Positions 30,771-40,909 of a stretch of 64,000 bases of DNA are shown here, one piece after another. The position numbers were made by a program, and so were the translations under genes. Numbering within the stretch: the stretch's first letter is position 1; every line of letters starts with the position of its first letter. The notes beneath the pieces are model-generated. The model worked only from the letters and a program-made list of their open reading frames with translations, was not told the DNA's origin and ran no database searches. This DNA is from Sulfurisoma sp963709555 (GTDB lineage Bacteria; Pseudomonadota; Gammaproteobacteria; Burkholderiales; Rhodocyclaceae): positions 937,466-1,001,465 of the forward strand of contig CAVPWR010000008.1 in the NCBI GenBank assembly GCA_963709555.1. The letters run 5' to 3'.

Positions 30771-33700
30771 ATGTCCATACATGTTGCCATCCGCCATACC
30801 ACGCACTATCGTTTCGACCGCCCGGTCCTGCTGAGCCCCCATGTGGTGCGCTTGCGACCGGCGGCGCATAGCCGCACGCCGATCGTCGCCTACAGCCTCA
30901 AGGTCCGGCCCGAGAAGCACTTCATCAACTGGCAGCAGGATCCTTTCGGCAACTACCTCGCGCGCCTGGTCTTTCCGGAGAAGGCCACGGAGTTGCTGAT
31001 CGACGTCGAGGTCATCGCCGACCTGACGGTGATCAATCCCTTCGACTTTTTCGTCGAGGACTACGCCGAGCACTACCCCTTCGCCTACGAGCCCGCCCTG
31101 GTGCAGGAGCTTGCCCCCTATCTGGAGTGCGAAAAGCCGGGGCCCTTGCTGGCTGGCTACCTCGCAGGCATCCCGCGGGAACGGCGGCTGATCAACGACT
31201 TCCTCGTCGAACTGAACCAGCGCCTGCAACGCGCGATCGGTTACACCGTGCGCATGGAACCGGGTGTGCAAAGCTGCGAGGAAACCCTGGGTCGTGCCAT
31301 CGGCTCCTGTCGCGATAGCGGCTGGCTGCTGGTGCAGATACTGCGCCACCTCGGTCTGGCGGCGCGCTTCACCTCGGGCTACCTGGTGCAACTCACCGCC
31401 GACGAAAAGTCGCTGGACGGACCGTCCGGGCCGGAGAAGGATTTCACCGACCTCCACGCCTGGGCCGAAGTCTATATCCCCGGCGCCGGCTGGATCGGCC
31501 TCGACCCAACCTCGGGCCTGTTCGCCGGTGAGGGCCACATTCCGTTGGCCTGCACGCCCAACCCGTCGAGCGCCGCGCCGATCGAAGGCTTCACCGACGA
31601 GTGCGAAGTCGCGTTCGAGTTCAGCAACACCGTGACGCGCTTCAAGGAAGACCCGCGCGTCACCAAGCCCTACACGGACGAACAATGGATGCACATCCGC
31701 GCGCTCGGCCGCCTCGTCGACGCGAAGTTGCAAGCCATGGACGTGCGGCTGACCCAGGGCGGCGAGCCGACCTTCGTCTCGGTCGACGACATGGAAGCGC
31801 CGGAATGGAACACCGCCGCTCTCGGCGATCACAAGCGCGAGCGTGCCGAAGTGCTGGCGCGCCGGCTCATGGCGCGATTTGCCTCCGGCGCGATGCTGCA
31901 CACGGCGCAGGGCAAGTGGTATCCGGGCGAACCGCTGCCGCGCTGGGCGCTGGGCATCTTCTGGCGCAAGGACGGCGTGCCGGTCTGGCGCGATGCGACA
32001 TTGCTGGCGGAGCCGCTCAAGGACTATGGTCATGGTGCGGCCGACGCGCGCCGCTTCGCCGAGATGCTGGCGAAGACCCTCGGCCTGGCCCAACGCTACG
32101 TGCAGCCTGCGTTCGAGGACGCGCTGCACTACCTGCAGAATGAAGCAGAACTGCCGGCCAACCTCGACTCCTCCCGCGCCGCGCTGAAGGATTCGCTGGA
32201 ACGACGCAGATTGGCGCAGGTGCTGTCGCAGGGGCTCGACGATCCCGTCGGCTATGTCCTGCCGCTGGGCTGGGACTGGACGGCCGCCTGCTGGTATTCC
32301 GCACCATGGCAATTCCGGCGCGGTCGAATCTACCTCGCCGCCGGCGATTCACCGCTGGGGCTGCGGCTGCCGCTGGCTTCGCTGCCGTGGGTGGCCGAGG
32401 ACGAGCTGGAAAAGGTCGGCGAGGTCGATCCCTTCGCCCCGCACCCGCCGCTGGCCGATTTTCATGGCGAAGTCGCGGCGCGCTTCAGCCATGTCGACAC
32501 GACGACCGAGCCGCATCCGGAGATCCACCCGCAGCCGCCGGGCGACCGCGAGCGGGTGGCGGTCGCAGTGCCGCATACGGCATTGTGCGTGGAAGCGCGC
32601 GGCGGCTGCCTGCATGTCTTCCTGCCGCCGATGAAGCGACTCGAACATGCGCTGGACCTGATCGCCGCCATCGAACACACGGCGGCGGCGCTGGCGATGC
32701 CCGTCGTACTCGAAGGTTACGCGCCGCCCGGCGATGGTCGCCTGCAGAAGTTGCTGGTGACCCCGGATCCCGGCGTCATCGAAGTGAACGTGCAGCCGGC
32801 GGCGAACTGGCAGGAACTCGAAGACATCACGACCACCCTGTACGAAGAGGCGCACCTGTCTCGCCTGGGCACCGAGAAGTTCATGCTCGACGGCCGCCAC
32901 ACCGGCACCGGCGGCGGCAACCATGTGACCCTGGGGGCCGCGACGCCGGCCGACAGCCCCTTCCTGCGGCGGCCGGACCTGCTGCGCAGCATCGTCACCT
33001 ACTGGCAGCATCATCCAAGCCTGTCCTACCTTTTCAGCGGCATGTTCCTCGGGCCGACCAGCCAGGCGCCACGCGTGGACGAGGGGCGCGCCGAGACGCT
33101 CTACGAACTGGAGATCGCCTTCCAGCAGATGCCGGCCGGTGAGGTGCCGCAACCGTGGCTGGTCGATCGCCTGTTCCGCCACCTGCTTTCCGACATCACC
33201 GGCAACACGCATCGCGCCGAGTTCTGCATCGACAAGCTCTACTCGCCCGACAGTGCGGCGGGGCGCCAGGGCTTGCTGGAGTTTCGCGGTTTCGAAATGC
33301 CGCCGCACGCGCGCATGAGCCTGGCGCAGATGCTGCTGGTGCGGGCGCTGGTGGCGCGCTTCTGGAAGGCGCCCTACACCAAGCCGCTGGTACGCTGGGG
33401 CACCGAGCTCCACGACCGCTGGATGCTGCCGCATTACCTCGCGGCGGATCTCAAGGACGTCGTCGCCGACCTCGCCGACGCCGGCTATCCCTTCCAGGCC
33501 GACTGGTTCGCGCCCTTCCTCGAGTTCCGTTTCCCGCGCCATGGCAGCCTGCAACTGGGCGACATCGAGATCGAGGTGCGCGGCGCCATCGAGCCCTGGC
33601 ACGTGCTGGGCGAGGAGGTGACCGGGCTGGGCACGGCGCGCTTCGTCGACTCCTCGGTCGAGCGCGTGCAGATCAAGGCGACCGGACTGACCGACGGTCG

Positions 33701-34139
33701 CTACGCCATCGCCTGCAACGGCCGCCGCGTGCCGCTGAAGAACACCGGTGTCCATGGTGAATACGTCGCCGGCGTGCGTTACCGCGCCTGGCAACCGCCC
33801 TCCGGCCTGCACCCGACCATCGGGGTGCAATCGCCGCTGGTCTTCGATCTGATCGACCTGTGGAACGGCCGCGCCGTCGGTGGCTGCACCTACCACGTGG
33901 TCCATCCCGGCGGGCGTCATTACGATGCCTTCCCGGTCAATCCCTACGAGGCGGAGTCGCGCCGCCACAATCGCTTCCATGCCTCCGGCCACACGCCGGG
34001 CAGCTACACGCCGCCGCCGTGGGTGGCTGCGCTGGCAGGATTTCGTCCCGAGGGCTCGCGCCTCGGGCCGATGGCGCCGCCGGCGGAGGAAATGCCGGGA
34101 GAATATCCGCATACCCTCGACCTGCGGCGGCACGCATGA
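30771..34139 (+). CDS. Transglutaminase-like / DUF2126 two-domain protein
   Basis: 1122-residue intact protein. The N-terminal 300 residues are a bacterial transglutaminase domain with Cys near 180 (GSCRDSGWLL), His near 229 (FTDLHAWAEVY) and Asp near 244 (GLDPTSG). The rest is DUF2126, with repeated QGGEPTFVSVDDME and GGGNHVTLGAATPADSPFLRRPDLL segments. This fusion accompanies Anbu, alpha-E and ATP-grasp in many proteobacteria. Its stop overlaps the glgP start (ATGA). Confidence 0.95.
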   Translation: MSIHVAIRHTTHYRFDRPVLLSPHVVRLRPAAHSRTPIVAYSLKVRPEKHFINWQQDPFGNYLARLVFPEKATELLIDVEVIADLTVINPFDFFVEDYAEHYPFAYEPALVQELAPYLECEKPGPLLAGYLAGIPRERRLINDFLVELNQRLQRAIGYTVRMEPGVQSCEETLGRAIGSCRDSGWLLVQILRHLGLAARFTSGYLVQLTADEKSLDGPSGPEKDFTDLHAWAEVYIPGAGWIGLDPTSGLFAGEGHIPLACTPNPSSAAPIEGFTDECEVAFEFSNTVTRFKEDPRVTKPYTDEQWMHIRALGRLVDAKLQAMDVRLTQGGEPTFVSVDDMEAPEWNTAALGDHKRERAEVLARRLMARFASGAMLHTAQGKWYPGEPLPRWALGIFWRKDGVPVWRDATLLAEPLKDYGHGAADARRFAEMLAKTLGLAQRYVQPAFEDALHYLQNEAELPANLDSSRAALKDSLERRRLAQVLSQGLDDPVGYVLPLGWDWTAACWYSAPWQFRRGRIYLAAGDSPLGLRLPLASLPWVAEDELEKVGEVDPFAPHPPLADFHGEVAARFSHVDTTTEPHPEIHPQPPGDRERVAVAVPHTALCVEARGGCLHVFLPPMKRLEHALDLIAAIEHTAAALAMPVVLEGYAPPGDGRLQKLLVTPDPGVIEVNVQPAANWQELEDITTTLYEEAHLSRLGTEKFMLDGRHTGTGGGNHVTLGAATPADSPFLRRPDLLRSIVTYWQHHPSLSYLFSGMFLGPTSQAPRVDEGRAETLYELEIAFQQMPAGEVPQPWLVDRLFRHLLSDITGNTHRAEFCIDKLYSPDSAAGRQGLLEFRGFEMPPHARMSLAQMLLVRALVARFWKAPYTKPLVRWGTELHDRWMLPHYLAADLKDVVADLADAGYPFQADWFAPFLEFRFPRHGSLQLGDIEIEVRGAIEPWHVLGEEVTGLGTARFVDSSVERVQIKATGLTDGRYAIACNGRRVPLKNTGVHGEYVAGVRYRAWQPPSGLHPTIGVQSPLVFDLIDLWNGRAVGGCTYHVVHPGGRHYDAFPVNPYEAESRRHNRFHASGHTPGSYTPPPWVAALAGFRPEGSRLGPMAPPAEEMPGEYPHTLDLRRHA

Positions 34140-36671
34140 ACGGCACTCACACAACCGAAGGAGACTCCACCAAGCACGCCATCGGTCCTCCCGCCGCCGA
34201 ACCCAGCCGTCACCGTCGAGGAAATCAAGCAGGGTTTCTACCGCAACCTGTTCAACGTGCAGGGCAAGTTTCCGGCGCTGGCGACGCAGCACGACTACTA
34301 CATGGCGCTGGCCTACACCGTGCGCGACCTGCTGATGACGCGCTGGATAGCCACCGCGGCGACCTACACGGAAAAGAAGGAGAAGGCACGCACCGTCTGC
34401 TACCTCTCCGCCGAGTTCCTCATGGGGCCGCACCTGGGCAACAACCTGGTCAACCTCGATCTGACCGAGACCGCACGGCGGGCCATGGCCGAACTGGGAT
34501 TGAACCTCGACGAACTCTGCCTCGGCGAGCCCGAACCGGGGCTGGGCAACGGCGGCCTCGGCCGCCTGGCGGCCTGCTTCATCGAGTCCATGGCGACGCT
34601 GGACATCCCCAGCCTGGGTTACGGCATCCGCTACGAGTACGGCATCTTCGAACAGTCCATCGTGGACGGCTGGCAGGTGGAGAACACCGACAAGTGGCTG
34701 CGTTTCGGCAACCCGTGGGAGATCGCGCGGTCCGAATGGGCAGTGGAGGTCAAGCTGGGTGGACACGTCGAGCACAACTACGATTCGCAGGGCAAGGTCC
34801 ATGTGCGCTGGAACGCGGGACGCAGCGTGGTCGGTGTGCCCTACGACACCCCGATCGCCGGCTACCGGACACCGACCTGCAACACGCTGCGCCTGTGGAA
34901 GGCCGAGGCGTCGGAATCCTTCGATTTCGCCCAGTTCAACCGTGGCGACTACTACAAAGCCGTCGAGCAGAAGATGGTGTCGGAGAACATCACCAAGGTG
35001 CTGTATCCGAACGACGAGCCGCTGGCGGGCAAGCGCCTGCGCCTGGAGCAGCAGTACTTTTTCGTGTCGTGTTCATTGCAGGACATGCTGCGCATCATGA
35101 AGACACAGCGCATTCCGCTCGAGCTGTTTCATGAAAAGTTCGCGGTACAGCTCAACGACACCCACCCGGCGATCGCCGTGGCCGAGCTGATGCGCCTGCT
35201 GGTCGACGAGCGCGGCATGGAATGGGAAGCCGCGTGGGACATCACCCGCCGCACCTTTGCCTACACCAACCACACCCTGCTGCCCGAGGCGCTGGAGCGC
35301 TGGCCGCTGGACCTGTTCAAGAGCCTGCTGCCGCGCCATCTCGAAATCATCTTCGAGATCAACGCCCGCTTCCTTGACGACATGCGCGTGCGCTGCTTCG
35401 CCGACAACGCCTGCCTCTCGCGGTTATCGCTGATCGACGAGTCCGGCGAGCGCCATGTGCGCATGGCGCATCTCGCCTGTGTCGGCAGCCATGCCATCAA
35501 CGGCGTCGCCGCCCTGCACACGGAGTTGCTCAAGCGCGACGTGCTCGACGATTTCGATGCCGTCTGGCCCGGCAAGATCAGGAACGTCACCAACGGCGTC
35601 ACGCCGCGGCGCTGGATGGCGCTGGCCAATCCGCGCCTGGCGAAACTCATCACCACGGCCATCGGCGACGGCTGGATCAAGGATCTGGAGCAGTTGCGGC
35701 GCCTGGAGGCGTTCGCCGGCGACGCCGACTTCGGCGCGCGCTGGCGCGGCGTCAAGCTCGCCAACAAGCACGACTTCGCCGGGCTCGCGCGCGAGCGTAC
35801 CGGTGTCGGCATCGATCCGGAGTCGCTCTACGACGTGCAGATCAAGCGCATCCACGAGTACAAGCGCCAGCATCTCAACGTGCTCAACATCATCCGCCTC
35901 TACCACCGGCTCAAGACCGACCCGCATTTCGATCCGCCGCCGCGCACCTTCATCTTCGCCGGCAAGGCGGCGCCGGCCTATCACCTGGCCAAACTGATCA
36001 TCCGCCTGATCAACGCCATCGGTCACGTCATCAACCGCGACCGCAGCCTGCGCGACCGCCTCAAGGTGGTATTCCTGCCCAACTTCAACGTCAGCAACGG
36101 CCAGCGCATCTACCCCGCCGCCGAGATCTCCGAGCAAATCTCGACCGCCGGCAAGGAGGCGTCGGGCACCGGCAACATGAAATTCGCCATGAATGGCGCC
36201 CTGACCATCGGCACGCTGGATGGCGCCAACGTCGAGATCCGCGACGAGGTCGGCGCGGAGAACTTCTTCCTTTTCGGCCACACTGCCGAGGAGGTGCAGA
36301 CCATCCACGCCAGGGGCTATCGGCCGCGCGAGCACTACGAGACCGATCCCGAACTGCGCGAGGTCATCGACCTCATTCGCAACGGCTTTTTCACCCGTGG
36401 CGATACACACTATTTCAAGGCACTGGTGGACAACCTGCTGCACCACGACTCCTACCTGGTGCTGGCGGACTACCGCGACTATTGCGCGACGCAGGATCGC
36501 GTCGGCGAGGCCTATTGCGACCCGGCGGCATGGACGCGCATGTCGATACTCAACACGGCGCGCTCGGGCAAGTTTTCGTCCGACCGCAGCATCCGCGACT
36601 ACTGCCAGCATGTCTGGCAGGCCAAGCCCGTGCAGGTTCGGCTCGACGCGGCACTGAAGTATGGCTACTGA
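34136..36671 (+). CDS. glgP: Glycogen/starch phosphorylase, one frameshift
   Basis: Releases glucose-1-phosphate from alpha-1,4-glucans using pyridoxal phosphate. The PLP-binding Lys lies in EASGTGNMKFAMNGALTIGTLDGANVEI. N-terminal residues start MNGTHTTEGDSTKHAIG; near 34205 an extra C separates them from VTVEEIKQGFYRNLFNVQGKF. Removing it gives about 844 residues. It overlaps the transglutaminase gene by 4 bp, an unusual but clear operon link. Confidence 0.95.
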
Positions 36672-36686
36672 CCAGGAGAGCAGAAC

Positions 36687-37394
36687 ATGAGTTCACTGAA
36701 TTTCATCGGCGGCGAAAAGGGCGGCGTGGGCAAATCGGTCGCCTCGCGTGTCCTTGCCCAGTATTTCATCGACAAGGGCCACCCCTTCACCGGATTCGAC
36801 ACCGACCGCTCGCACACCTCCTTCACGCGCTTCTACGCCGACTATGCCGCGCCGGTGATCGTTGATAGCTACGAAGGCCTGGACCTGATCGCCGCCGTGT
36901 TTGAGGAAGCCCCCTTCGAGGGGAAGAGAAAAAGCGTGATCGTGGACCTCGCCGCGCAGACCGCGGCACCGCTGGCGCGCTGGGTCCGCGATTCCGACCT
37001 GCTGTCGCTGCTGGCCGAGATGGGCGTGACCGTCAACTTCTGGCATCTGGCCGATGCCGGGAAAGATTCGGTGGACCTGCTGGACCGGCTGATCAACACC
37101 TATGGCGCAGGGCCGAACTACTTCGTCGTCAAGAACCTGGGCCGTGGTTCCGACTTTTCGCAACTGGAGGAATCGCCGGCGATGAAGAAGGTCGCGGCCC
37201 TCGGCGGCAAGTTGATTGCCCTGGCGGAGTTGCACGAAGCCAGCATGCGCAAGATCGACCGCCAGAACGCCAGCTTCTGGGCCGCCATCAACAGCCGCTC
37301 GGGTCCCGATGCACTGGGCATGCTGGAGCGCCAGCGCGTCAAGACCTGGCTGCGGTCGACCTACGCCACGCTGGACGGCCTGCCACTGGTCTAG
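36687..37394 (+). CDS. ParA/MinD-like P-loop ATPase
   Basis: 235 residues with a deviant Walker A (GGEKGGVGKSVASRVLAQY, residues 8-26) of the SIMIBI class. Later motifs are shortened (VIVDLAAQTAAPLARW), as in mobilisation or flagellar-placement relatives. A strong AGGAGA site precedes the ATG by 8 bp. No partner ParB-like gene is nearby, so its cargo cannot be inferred. It is 15 bp after glgP and may be cotranscribed. Confidence 0.82.
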   Translation: MSSLNFIGGEKGGVGKSVASRVLAQYFIDKGHPFTGFDTDRSHTSFTRFYADYAAPVIVDSYEGLDLIAAVFEEAPFEGKRKSVIVDLAAQTAAPLARWVRDSDLLSLLAEMGVTVNFWHLADAGKDSVDLLDRLINTYGAGPNYFVVKNLGRGSDFSQLEESPAMKKVAALGGKLIALAELHEASMRKIDRQNASFWAAINSRSGPDALGMLERQRVKTWLRSTYATLDGLPLV

Positions 37395-37630
37395 GGCCTT
37401 TCAGGCTTCTGCGGAACGTGGCGGCAGGAACATTGGGGCATCGCCGGCGCCAACAAGGAAATTCCATAACCCCCCGCCGCCGTCCGGCCCCTGCGCACCA
37501 GAATCTAGCGCACCGCTTTGATGCACGCCCAAGAACCGTGCGCACCGCCTCAGCCCGAGAACGGGTCCGAAAGCCCGCCCGCACAGCGAACCCCTTGATG
37601 CATATGTAATTCCGACATCCGCCGCGGAAC
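37395..37630. other. Intergenic region upstream of the urea operon
   Basis: No gene. It contains near-inverted GCAC/GTGC words about 100-120 bp upstream of the sigma54 promoter (around 37525-37555), which could be NtrC or other activator sites; the match to the NtrC consensus is weak. Confidence 0.35.
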
Positions 37631-37645
37631 TGGCACGCTATTCGC
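37631..37645 (+). promoter_or_regulatory. Predicted sigma54 promoter of the urt-ure locus
   Basis: TGGCACGCTATTCGC with perfect -24 half and correct spacing to GC at -12. Start near 37657, 46 nt before urtA. Nitrogen control of urea uptake through sigma54 is established in other proteobacteria. Confidence 0.8.
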
Positions 37646-37702
37646 ATTACGGCTGATGCCGCGAAACCCGCGCACCCTTTGTTCACCTTCAGGAGGTCGT
37701 AC

Positions 37703-38971
37703 ATGCAACGTCGCAACTTCATCAAGGCCCTGACGCTATCCGTGTCTCTCGCCGCCGCCGGAGTCACAAGCATTTCTGCCCATGCCGCCGACACCATCAA
37801 GGTCGGCATCCTGCATTCGCTCTCGGGCACCATGGCCATCTCCGAGACGGCCCTGAAGGAAACCGCCCTGATGGCCATCGAGGAGATCAACGCCAAGGGC
37901 GGCGTGCTGGGCAAGAAGCTCGAACCCGTCGTCGTCGACCCGGCCTCCAACTGGCCGCTGTTCGCCGAGAAGGCGCGCGGCCTGCTGACTCAGGACAAGG
38001 TCGCCGTCACCTTCGGCTGCTGGACCTCGGTGTCGCGCAAGTCGGTGAACCCCGTGTTCAAGGAACTCAACGGCCTGCTGTTCTACCCCGTGCAATACGA
38101 AGGCGAAGAGCTTGAAAAGAACGTCTTCTACACCGGCGCCGCGCCCAACCAACAGGCGATCCCGGCCGTCGAGTACCTGATGAGCAAGGACGGCGGTTCG
38201 GCCAAGCGCTGGGTGCTGCTCGGTACCGACTACGTCTATCCCCGCACAACCAACAAGATCCTGCGCGCCTTCCTCAAGTCCAAGGGCGTCGCCGAGGCCG
38301 ACATCATGGAGGAGTACACCCCCTTCGGCCATTCCGACTACCAGACCATCATCGCCAAGATCAAGAAGTTCGCCAGCGAGGGCAAGAAGACCGCGGTGGT
38401 TTCGACCATCAACGGCGACTCCAACGTGCCCTTCTACAAGGAACTCGGCAATGCCGGGCTGAAAGCCACCGATGTGCCGGTCGTGGCTTTCTCGGTGGGT
38501 GAAGAGGAACTGCGCGGTGTCGATACCAAGCCGCTGGTTGGCCACCTGGCCGCCTGGAACTACTTCCAGTCGCTGAAGAACCCGGAGAACGACAAGTTCA
38601 TCAAGATGTACAAGGACTGGGCGAAGAAGCAGAAGCTGCCCAAGGCCGACACCGTCGTGACCAACGACCCGATGGAAGCCACCTACATCGGCATCCACAT
38701 GTGGAAGCAGGCGGTCGAGAAGGCCAAGTCCACCGACGTCGACAAGGTCATCGCCGCGATGGGCGGCCAGACCTTCAAGGCGCCGTCGGGCTTCGTCGCC
38801 AAGATGGACGAGAAGAACCACCACCTGCACAAGCCGGTGTTCATCGGCGAAGTGAAGGCGGACGGCCAGTTCAACGTCGTGTGGAAGACCCCGGGCCCGG
38901 TCAAGGCCGCGCCGTGGTCGCCCTACATCCCTGGCAACGACAAGAAGAAGGGCGAACCTGAAGGCAAGTAA
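37703..38971 (+). CDS. urtA: Urea ABC transporter substrate-binding protein
   Basis: Periplasmic urea-binding protein, 422 residues, intact. The N-terminus MQRRNFIKALTLSVSLAAAG carries a twin-arginine motif and a hydrophobic core ending AHA-AD. The mature part (IKVGILHSLSGTMAISE, FGCWTSVSRKSVNPV) is typical of UrtA. AGGAGG lies 8 bp before the ATG. It is the first gene after the sigma54 promoter and is separated from urtB by a strong hairpin. Confidence 0.96.
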   Translation: MQRRNFIKALTLSVSLAAAGVTSISAHAADTIKVGILHSLSGTMAISETALKETALMAIEEINAKGGVLGKKLEPVVVDPASNWPLFAEKARGLLTQDKVAVTFGCWTSVSRKSVNPVFKELNGLLFYPVQYEGEELEKNVFYTGAAPNQQAIPAVEYLMSKDGGSAKRWVLLGTDYVYPRTTNKILRAFLKSKGVAEADIMEEYTPFGHSDYQTIIAKIKKFASEGKKTAVVSTINGDSNVPFYKELGNAGLKATDVPVVAFSVGEEELRGVDTKPLVGHLAAWNYFQSLKNPENDKFIKMYKDWAKKQKLPKADTVVTNDPMEATYIGIHMWKQAVEKAKSTDVDKVIAAMGGQTFKAPSGFVAKMDEKNHHLHKPVFIGEVKADGQFNVVWKTPGPVKAAPWSPYIPGNDKKKGEPEGK

Positions 38972-38982
38972 GTCTTGAGCTG

Positions 38983-39018
38983 CGACACGGCGGCCACGCA
39001 GTCTTGGCCGCCGTGTCG
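38983..39018 (+). terminator. Hairpin between urtA and urtB
   Basis: Perfect 14-bp stem CGACACGGCGGCCA/TGGCCGCCGTGTCG with an 8-nt loop, 11 bp after the urtA stop. No T tract follows at once; the dispersed repeat and TTTT come 12 bp later. Such hairpins after binding-protein genes usually protect the mRNA or partly stop transcription, so urtA is made in excess over the permeases. Confidence 0.7.
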
Positions 39019-39032
39019 CCAGCGCCGACTTT
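39018..39032 (-). repeat. Dispersed 15-bp word, copy 5 (urtA-urtB spacer)
   Basis: Exact copy on the minus strand, abutting the 3' arm of the urtA hairpin and ending 4 bp before the urtB ATG. It therefore lies where the urtB ribosome site should be. Confidence 0.8.
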
Positions 39033-39036
39033 TCCT

Positions 39037-40551
39037 ATGACCAAATTCATGCGCCATTTTCTCTTCGTACTTTTCTGCTGCCTCAGCCTTGCCGCACATG
39101 CGGCCATCGACCCGGCGGTGATGAAGCAGCTGACCTCAGAAGAATCCGAAGACAAGATCGCCGCCATCCACAAGCTCGTGCAATCGGCCGAGCCGGAGGC
39201 CGTCCAGATCCTGCAGCAACTCAATGACGGCACGCTGAAGAACGACAAGGGCGAAGACATCACCATCAACAATCGCATCCGCGGCGAGCTCGCCTCCGCC
39301 ATGGCGGCCCTGCGCGTCTTCGACCCCGACCGTGCGGTGCGCCTCAAGGCAGCGAAGGAACTCTCGGGCGACGTCAATCCCGCGATCGCCCCGCTGCTGG
39401 CCCGCGCCCGCGACAAGGAAACGGATGCGCAGATCAAGGCCCTGCTGACCGAAGCCCATGGCCTGGCCACGCTCAAGAGCCCCGACATGAACGTGCGGAT
39501 CGAGGCGGCGAAAGCACTGGCGAGCAGCACCGACCCCAACACCCGCACCGTGCTCAAAGCCATGTCCGAGCCGGCCAACGAGGCCGAGTCACTGGTGCGC
39601 CGCGCCGCCTTCGCCTCCTACATCGAGGTCAAGGACCGCCTGACCATCGGCGAGAACGTCGGCAAGATCTTCTCCGGCCTGTCGCTCGGCAGCATCCTGC
39701 TGCTGGCGGCACTGGGCCTGGCCATCACCTACGGCGTCATGGGCGTGATCAATATGGCCCACGGCGAACTGCTGATGATCGGCGCCTACGCCACCTATGC
39801 GGTACAGGGCGTATTCCGCAACTACGCCCCGGCCTGGCTCGACTGGTACGTGCTGGCGGCGATCCCGGTCGCCTTCTTCTTCGCCGCCGCCGTCGGCGTC
39901 GTGCTCGAGCGCACGGTGATCCGCTGGCTGTACGGTCGGCCGCTGGAAACCCTGCTCGCCACCTGGGGCCTGTCGCTGATGCTGATCCAGGCCGCGCGCC
40001 TGATCTTCGGCGCGCAGAACGTCGAGCTCGCCAACCCGAGCTGGATGTCCGGCGGCGTCGAACTGATCGGCGGCCTCAGCCTGCCGCTCAACCGCCTCGT
40101 CATCGTCGGCTTCGCCCTGTTCGTGCTGGCGCTGGTGTGGGTGCTGATGAACCGGACCCGGCTCGGCATGTTCGTCCGTGCGGTGACGCAAAACCGTCCG
40201 ATGGCCGGCTGCGTCGGCGTGCCGACCAGCCGCATCGACACCGTGGCCTTCGCCCTCGGCGCCGGCATCGCCGGCCTCGGCGGCGTCGCGCTGTCGCAGA
40301 TCGCCAACGTCGGTCCCGACATGGGCCAGGGCTACATCGTCGACAGTTTCATGGTCGTCGTGCTCGGCGGCGTCGGCCAGCTCGCCGGTGCGGTCTGGGC
40401 CGCGCTCGGCCTGGGCATCGTCACCAAGTTCCTCGAAGGCTGGGCCGGTGCCGTCGTCGCCAAGATCGTCGTGCTGGTGTTCATCATCATCTTCATCCAG
40501 AAGCGCCCGCAGGGCCTGTTCGCCCTCAAGGGCCGGTTCGTGGAGTCCTAG
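39037..40551 (+). CDS. urtB: Urea ABC transporter permease UrtB
   Basis: First permease of the urea importer, 504 residues from MTKFMRHFLFVLF. It has a signal-like N-terminus, a periplasmic helical-repeat domain (about 20-205, VMKQLTSEESEDKIAAIHKL) found in UrtB but not in LivH, and then the LivH-like membrane domain with GVMGVINMAHGELLMIGAY. An internal Met at 39049 is the alternative start. It is intact. Confidence 0.95.
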   Translation: MTKFMRHFLFVLFCCLSLAAHAAIDPAVMKQLTSEESEDKIAAIHKLVQSAEPEAVQILQQLNDGTLKNDKGEDITINNRIRGELASAMAALRVFDPDRAVRLKAAKELSGDVNPAIAPLLARARDKETDAQIKALLTEAHGLATLKSPDMNVRIEAAKALASSTDPNTRTVLKAMSEPANEAESLVRRAAFASYIEVKDRLTIGENVGKIFSGLSLGSILLLAALGLAITYGVMGVINMAHGELLMIGAYATYAVQGVFRNYAPAWLDWYVLAAIPVAFFFAAAVGVVLERTVIRWLYGRPLETLLATWGLSLMLIQAARLIFGAQNVELANPSWMSGGVELIGGLSLPLNRLVIVGFALFVLALVWVLMNRTRLGMFVRAVTQNRPMAGCVGVPTSRIDTVAFALGAGIAGLGGVALSQIANVGPDMGQGYIVDSFMVVVLGGVGQLAGAVWAALGLGIVTKFLEGWAGAVVAKIVVLVFIIIFIQKRPQGLFALKGRFVES

Positions 40552-40577
40552 GATGAACTCTTCGACGTCTGGTGCGA

Positions 40578-40683
40578 GATCGGGACGGCGGGGCATTCTG
40601 CTCCGCTCATGTCATCCGGCGCCGGCCTTCGGCCGACGCCTCCTTCTTTACTTCGCTGTGCAGAACACCCCACCATCCCGATC
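40578..40683 (-). repeat. Structured hairpin element A (urtB-urtC spacer)
   Basis: The outer arms 40578-40601 and 40660-40683 pair over 24 bp. Reading the minus strand, the constant loop has AGCGAAGTAAAG, an inner hairpin (GGCGTCGGCC/GGCCGGCGCC type), and GACATGAGCGG. The four arm mismatches are all A-C on the plus strand and G-U on the minus strand, so the RNA would be made from the minus strand. Confidence 0.75.
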
Positions 40684-40730
40684 CGGTCGCGCGGTGGGTG
40701 TTTGGCGATAAAACAGCACCGGCCTGTTTC

Positions 40731-40834
40731 GCCAAGGGTGGCGGGTGGCCGATATAGCGAAGTAAAGGAGAGGAGGACCGGGTGCAACCCGGTCCGGAGG
40801 ACATGAGCGGTATCGGCCACCCGCCATCCTTGGC
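40731..40834 (+). repeat. Structured hairpin element B (urtB-urtC spacer)
   Basis: The outer arms 40731-40755 and 40810-40834 pair over 25 bp, with two G-U pairs on the plus strand and no A-C. The loop carries GCGAAGTAAAGGAG, the perfect inner hairpin GACCGGGT-GCA-ACCCGGTC, and GACATGAGCGG. It is in the opposite orientation to elements A and C. The arm sequence is unrelated to A and C, but the loop words are the same. Confidence 0.75.
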
Positions 40835-40909
40835 ACGCGCTGCCCCCACCCCAACGAACAAGACGTTTCATGCGTCGCGGCTGGAGCGAAGCGCGGTGGA
40901 GCAACTGAC

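Noticed and set aside
40825..40850. Possible sigma54 promoter (TTGGCACGCGCTGCC) upstream of urtC
   Set aside because: The distance between GG and GC is 2 bp too short, and the sequence is part of the arm of hairpin element B.
40560..40860. Small open frames within hairpin elements A and B (and in element C)
   Set aside because: They exist on both strands because the elements are palindromic, have no ribosome sites, and encode the repeat loops.
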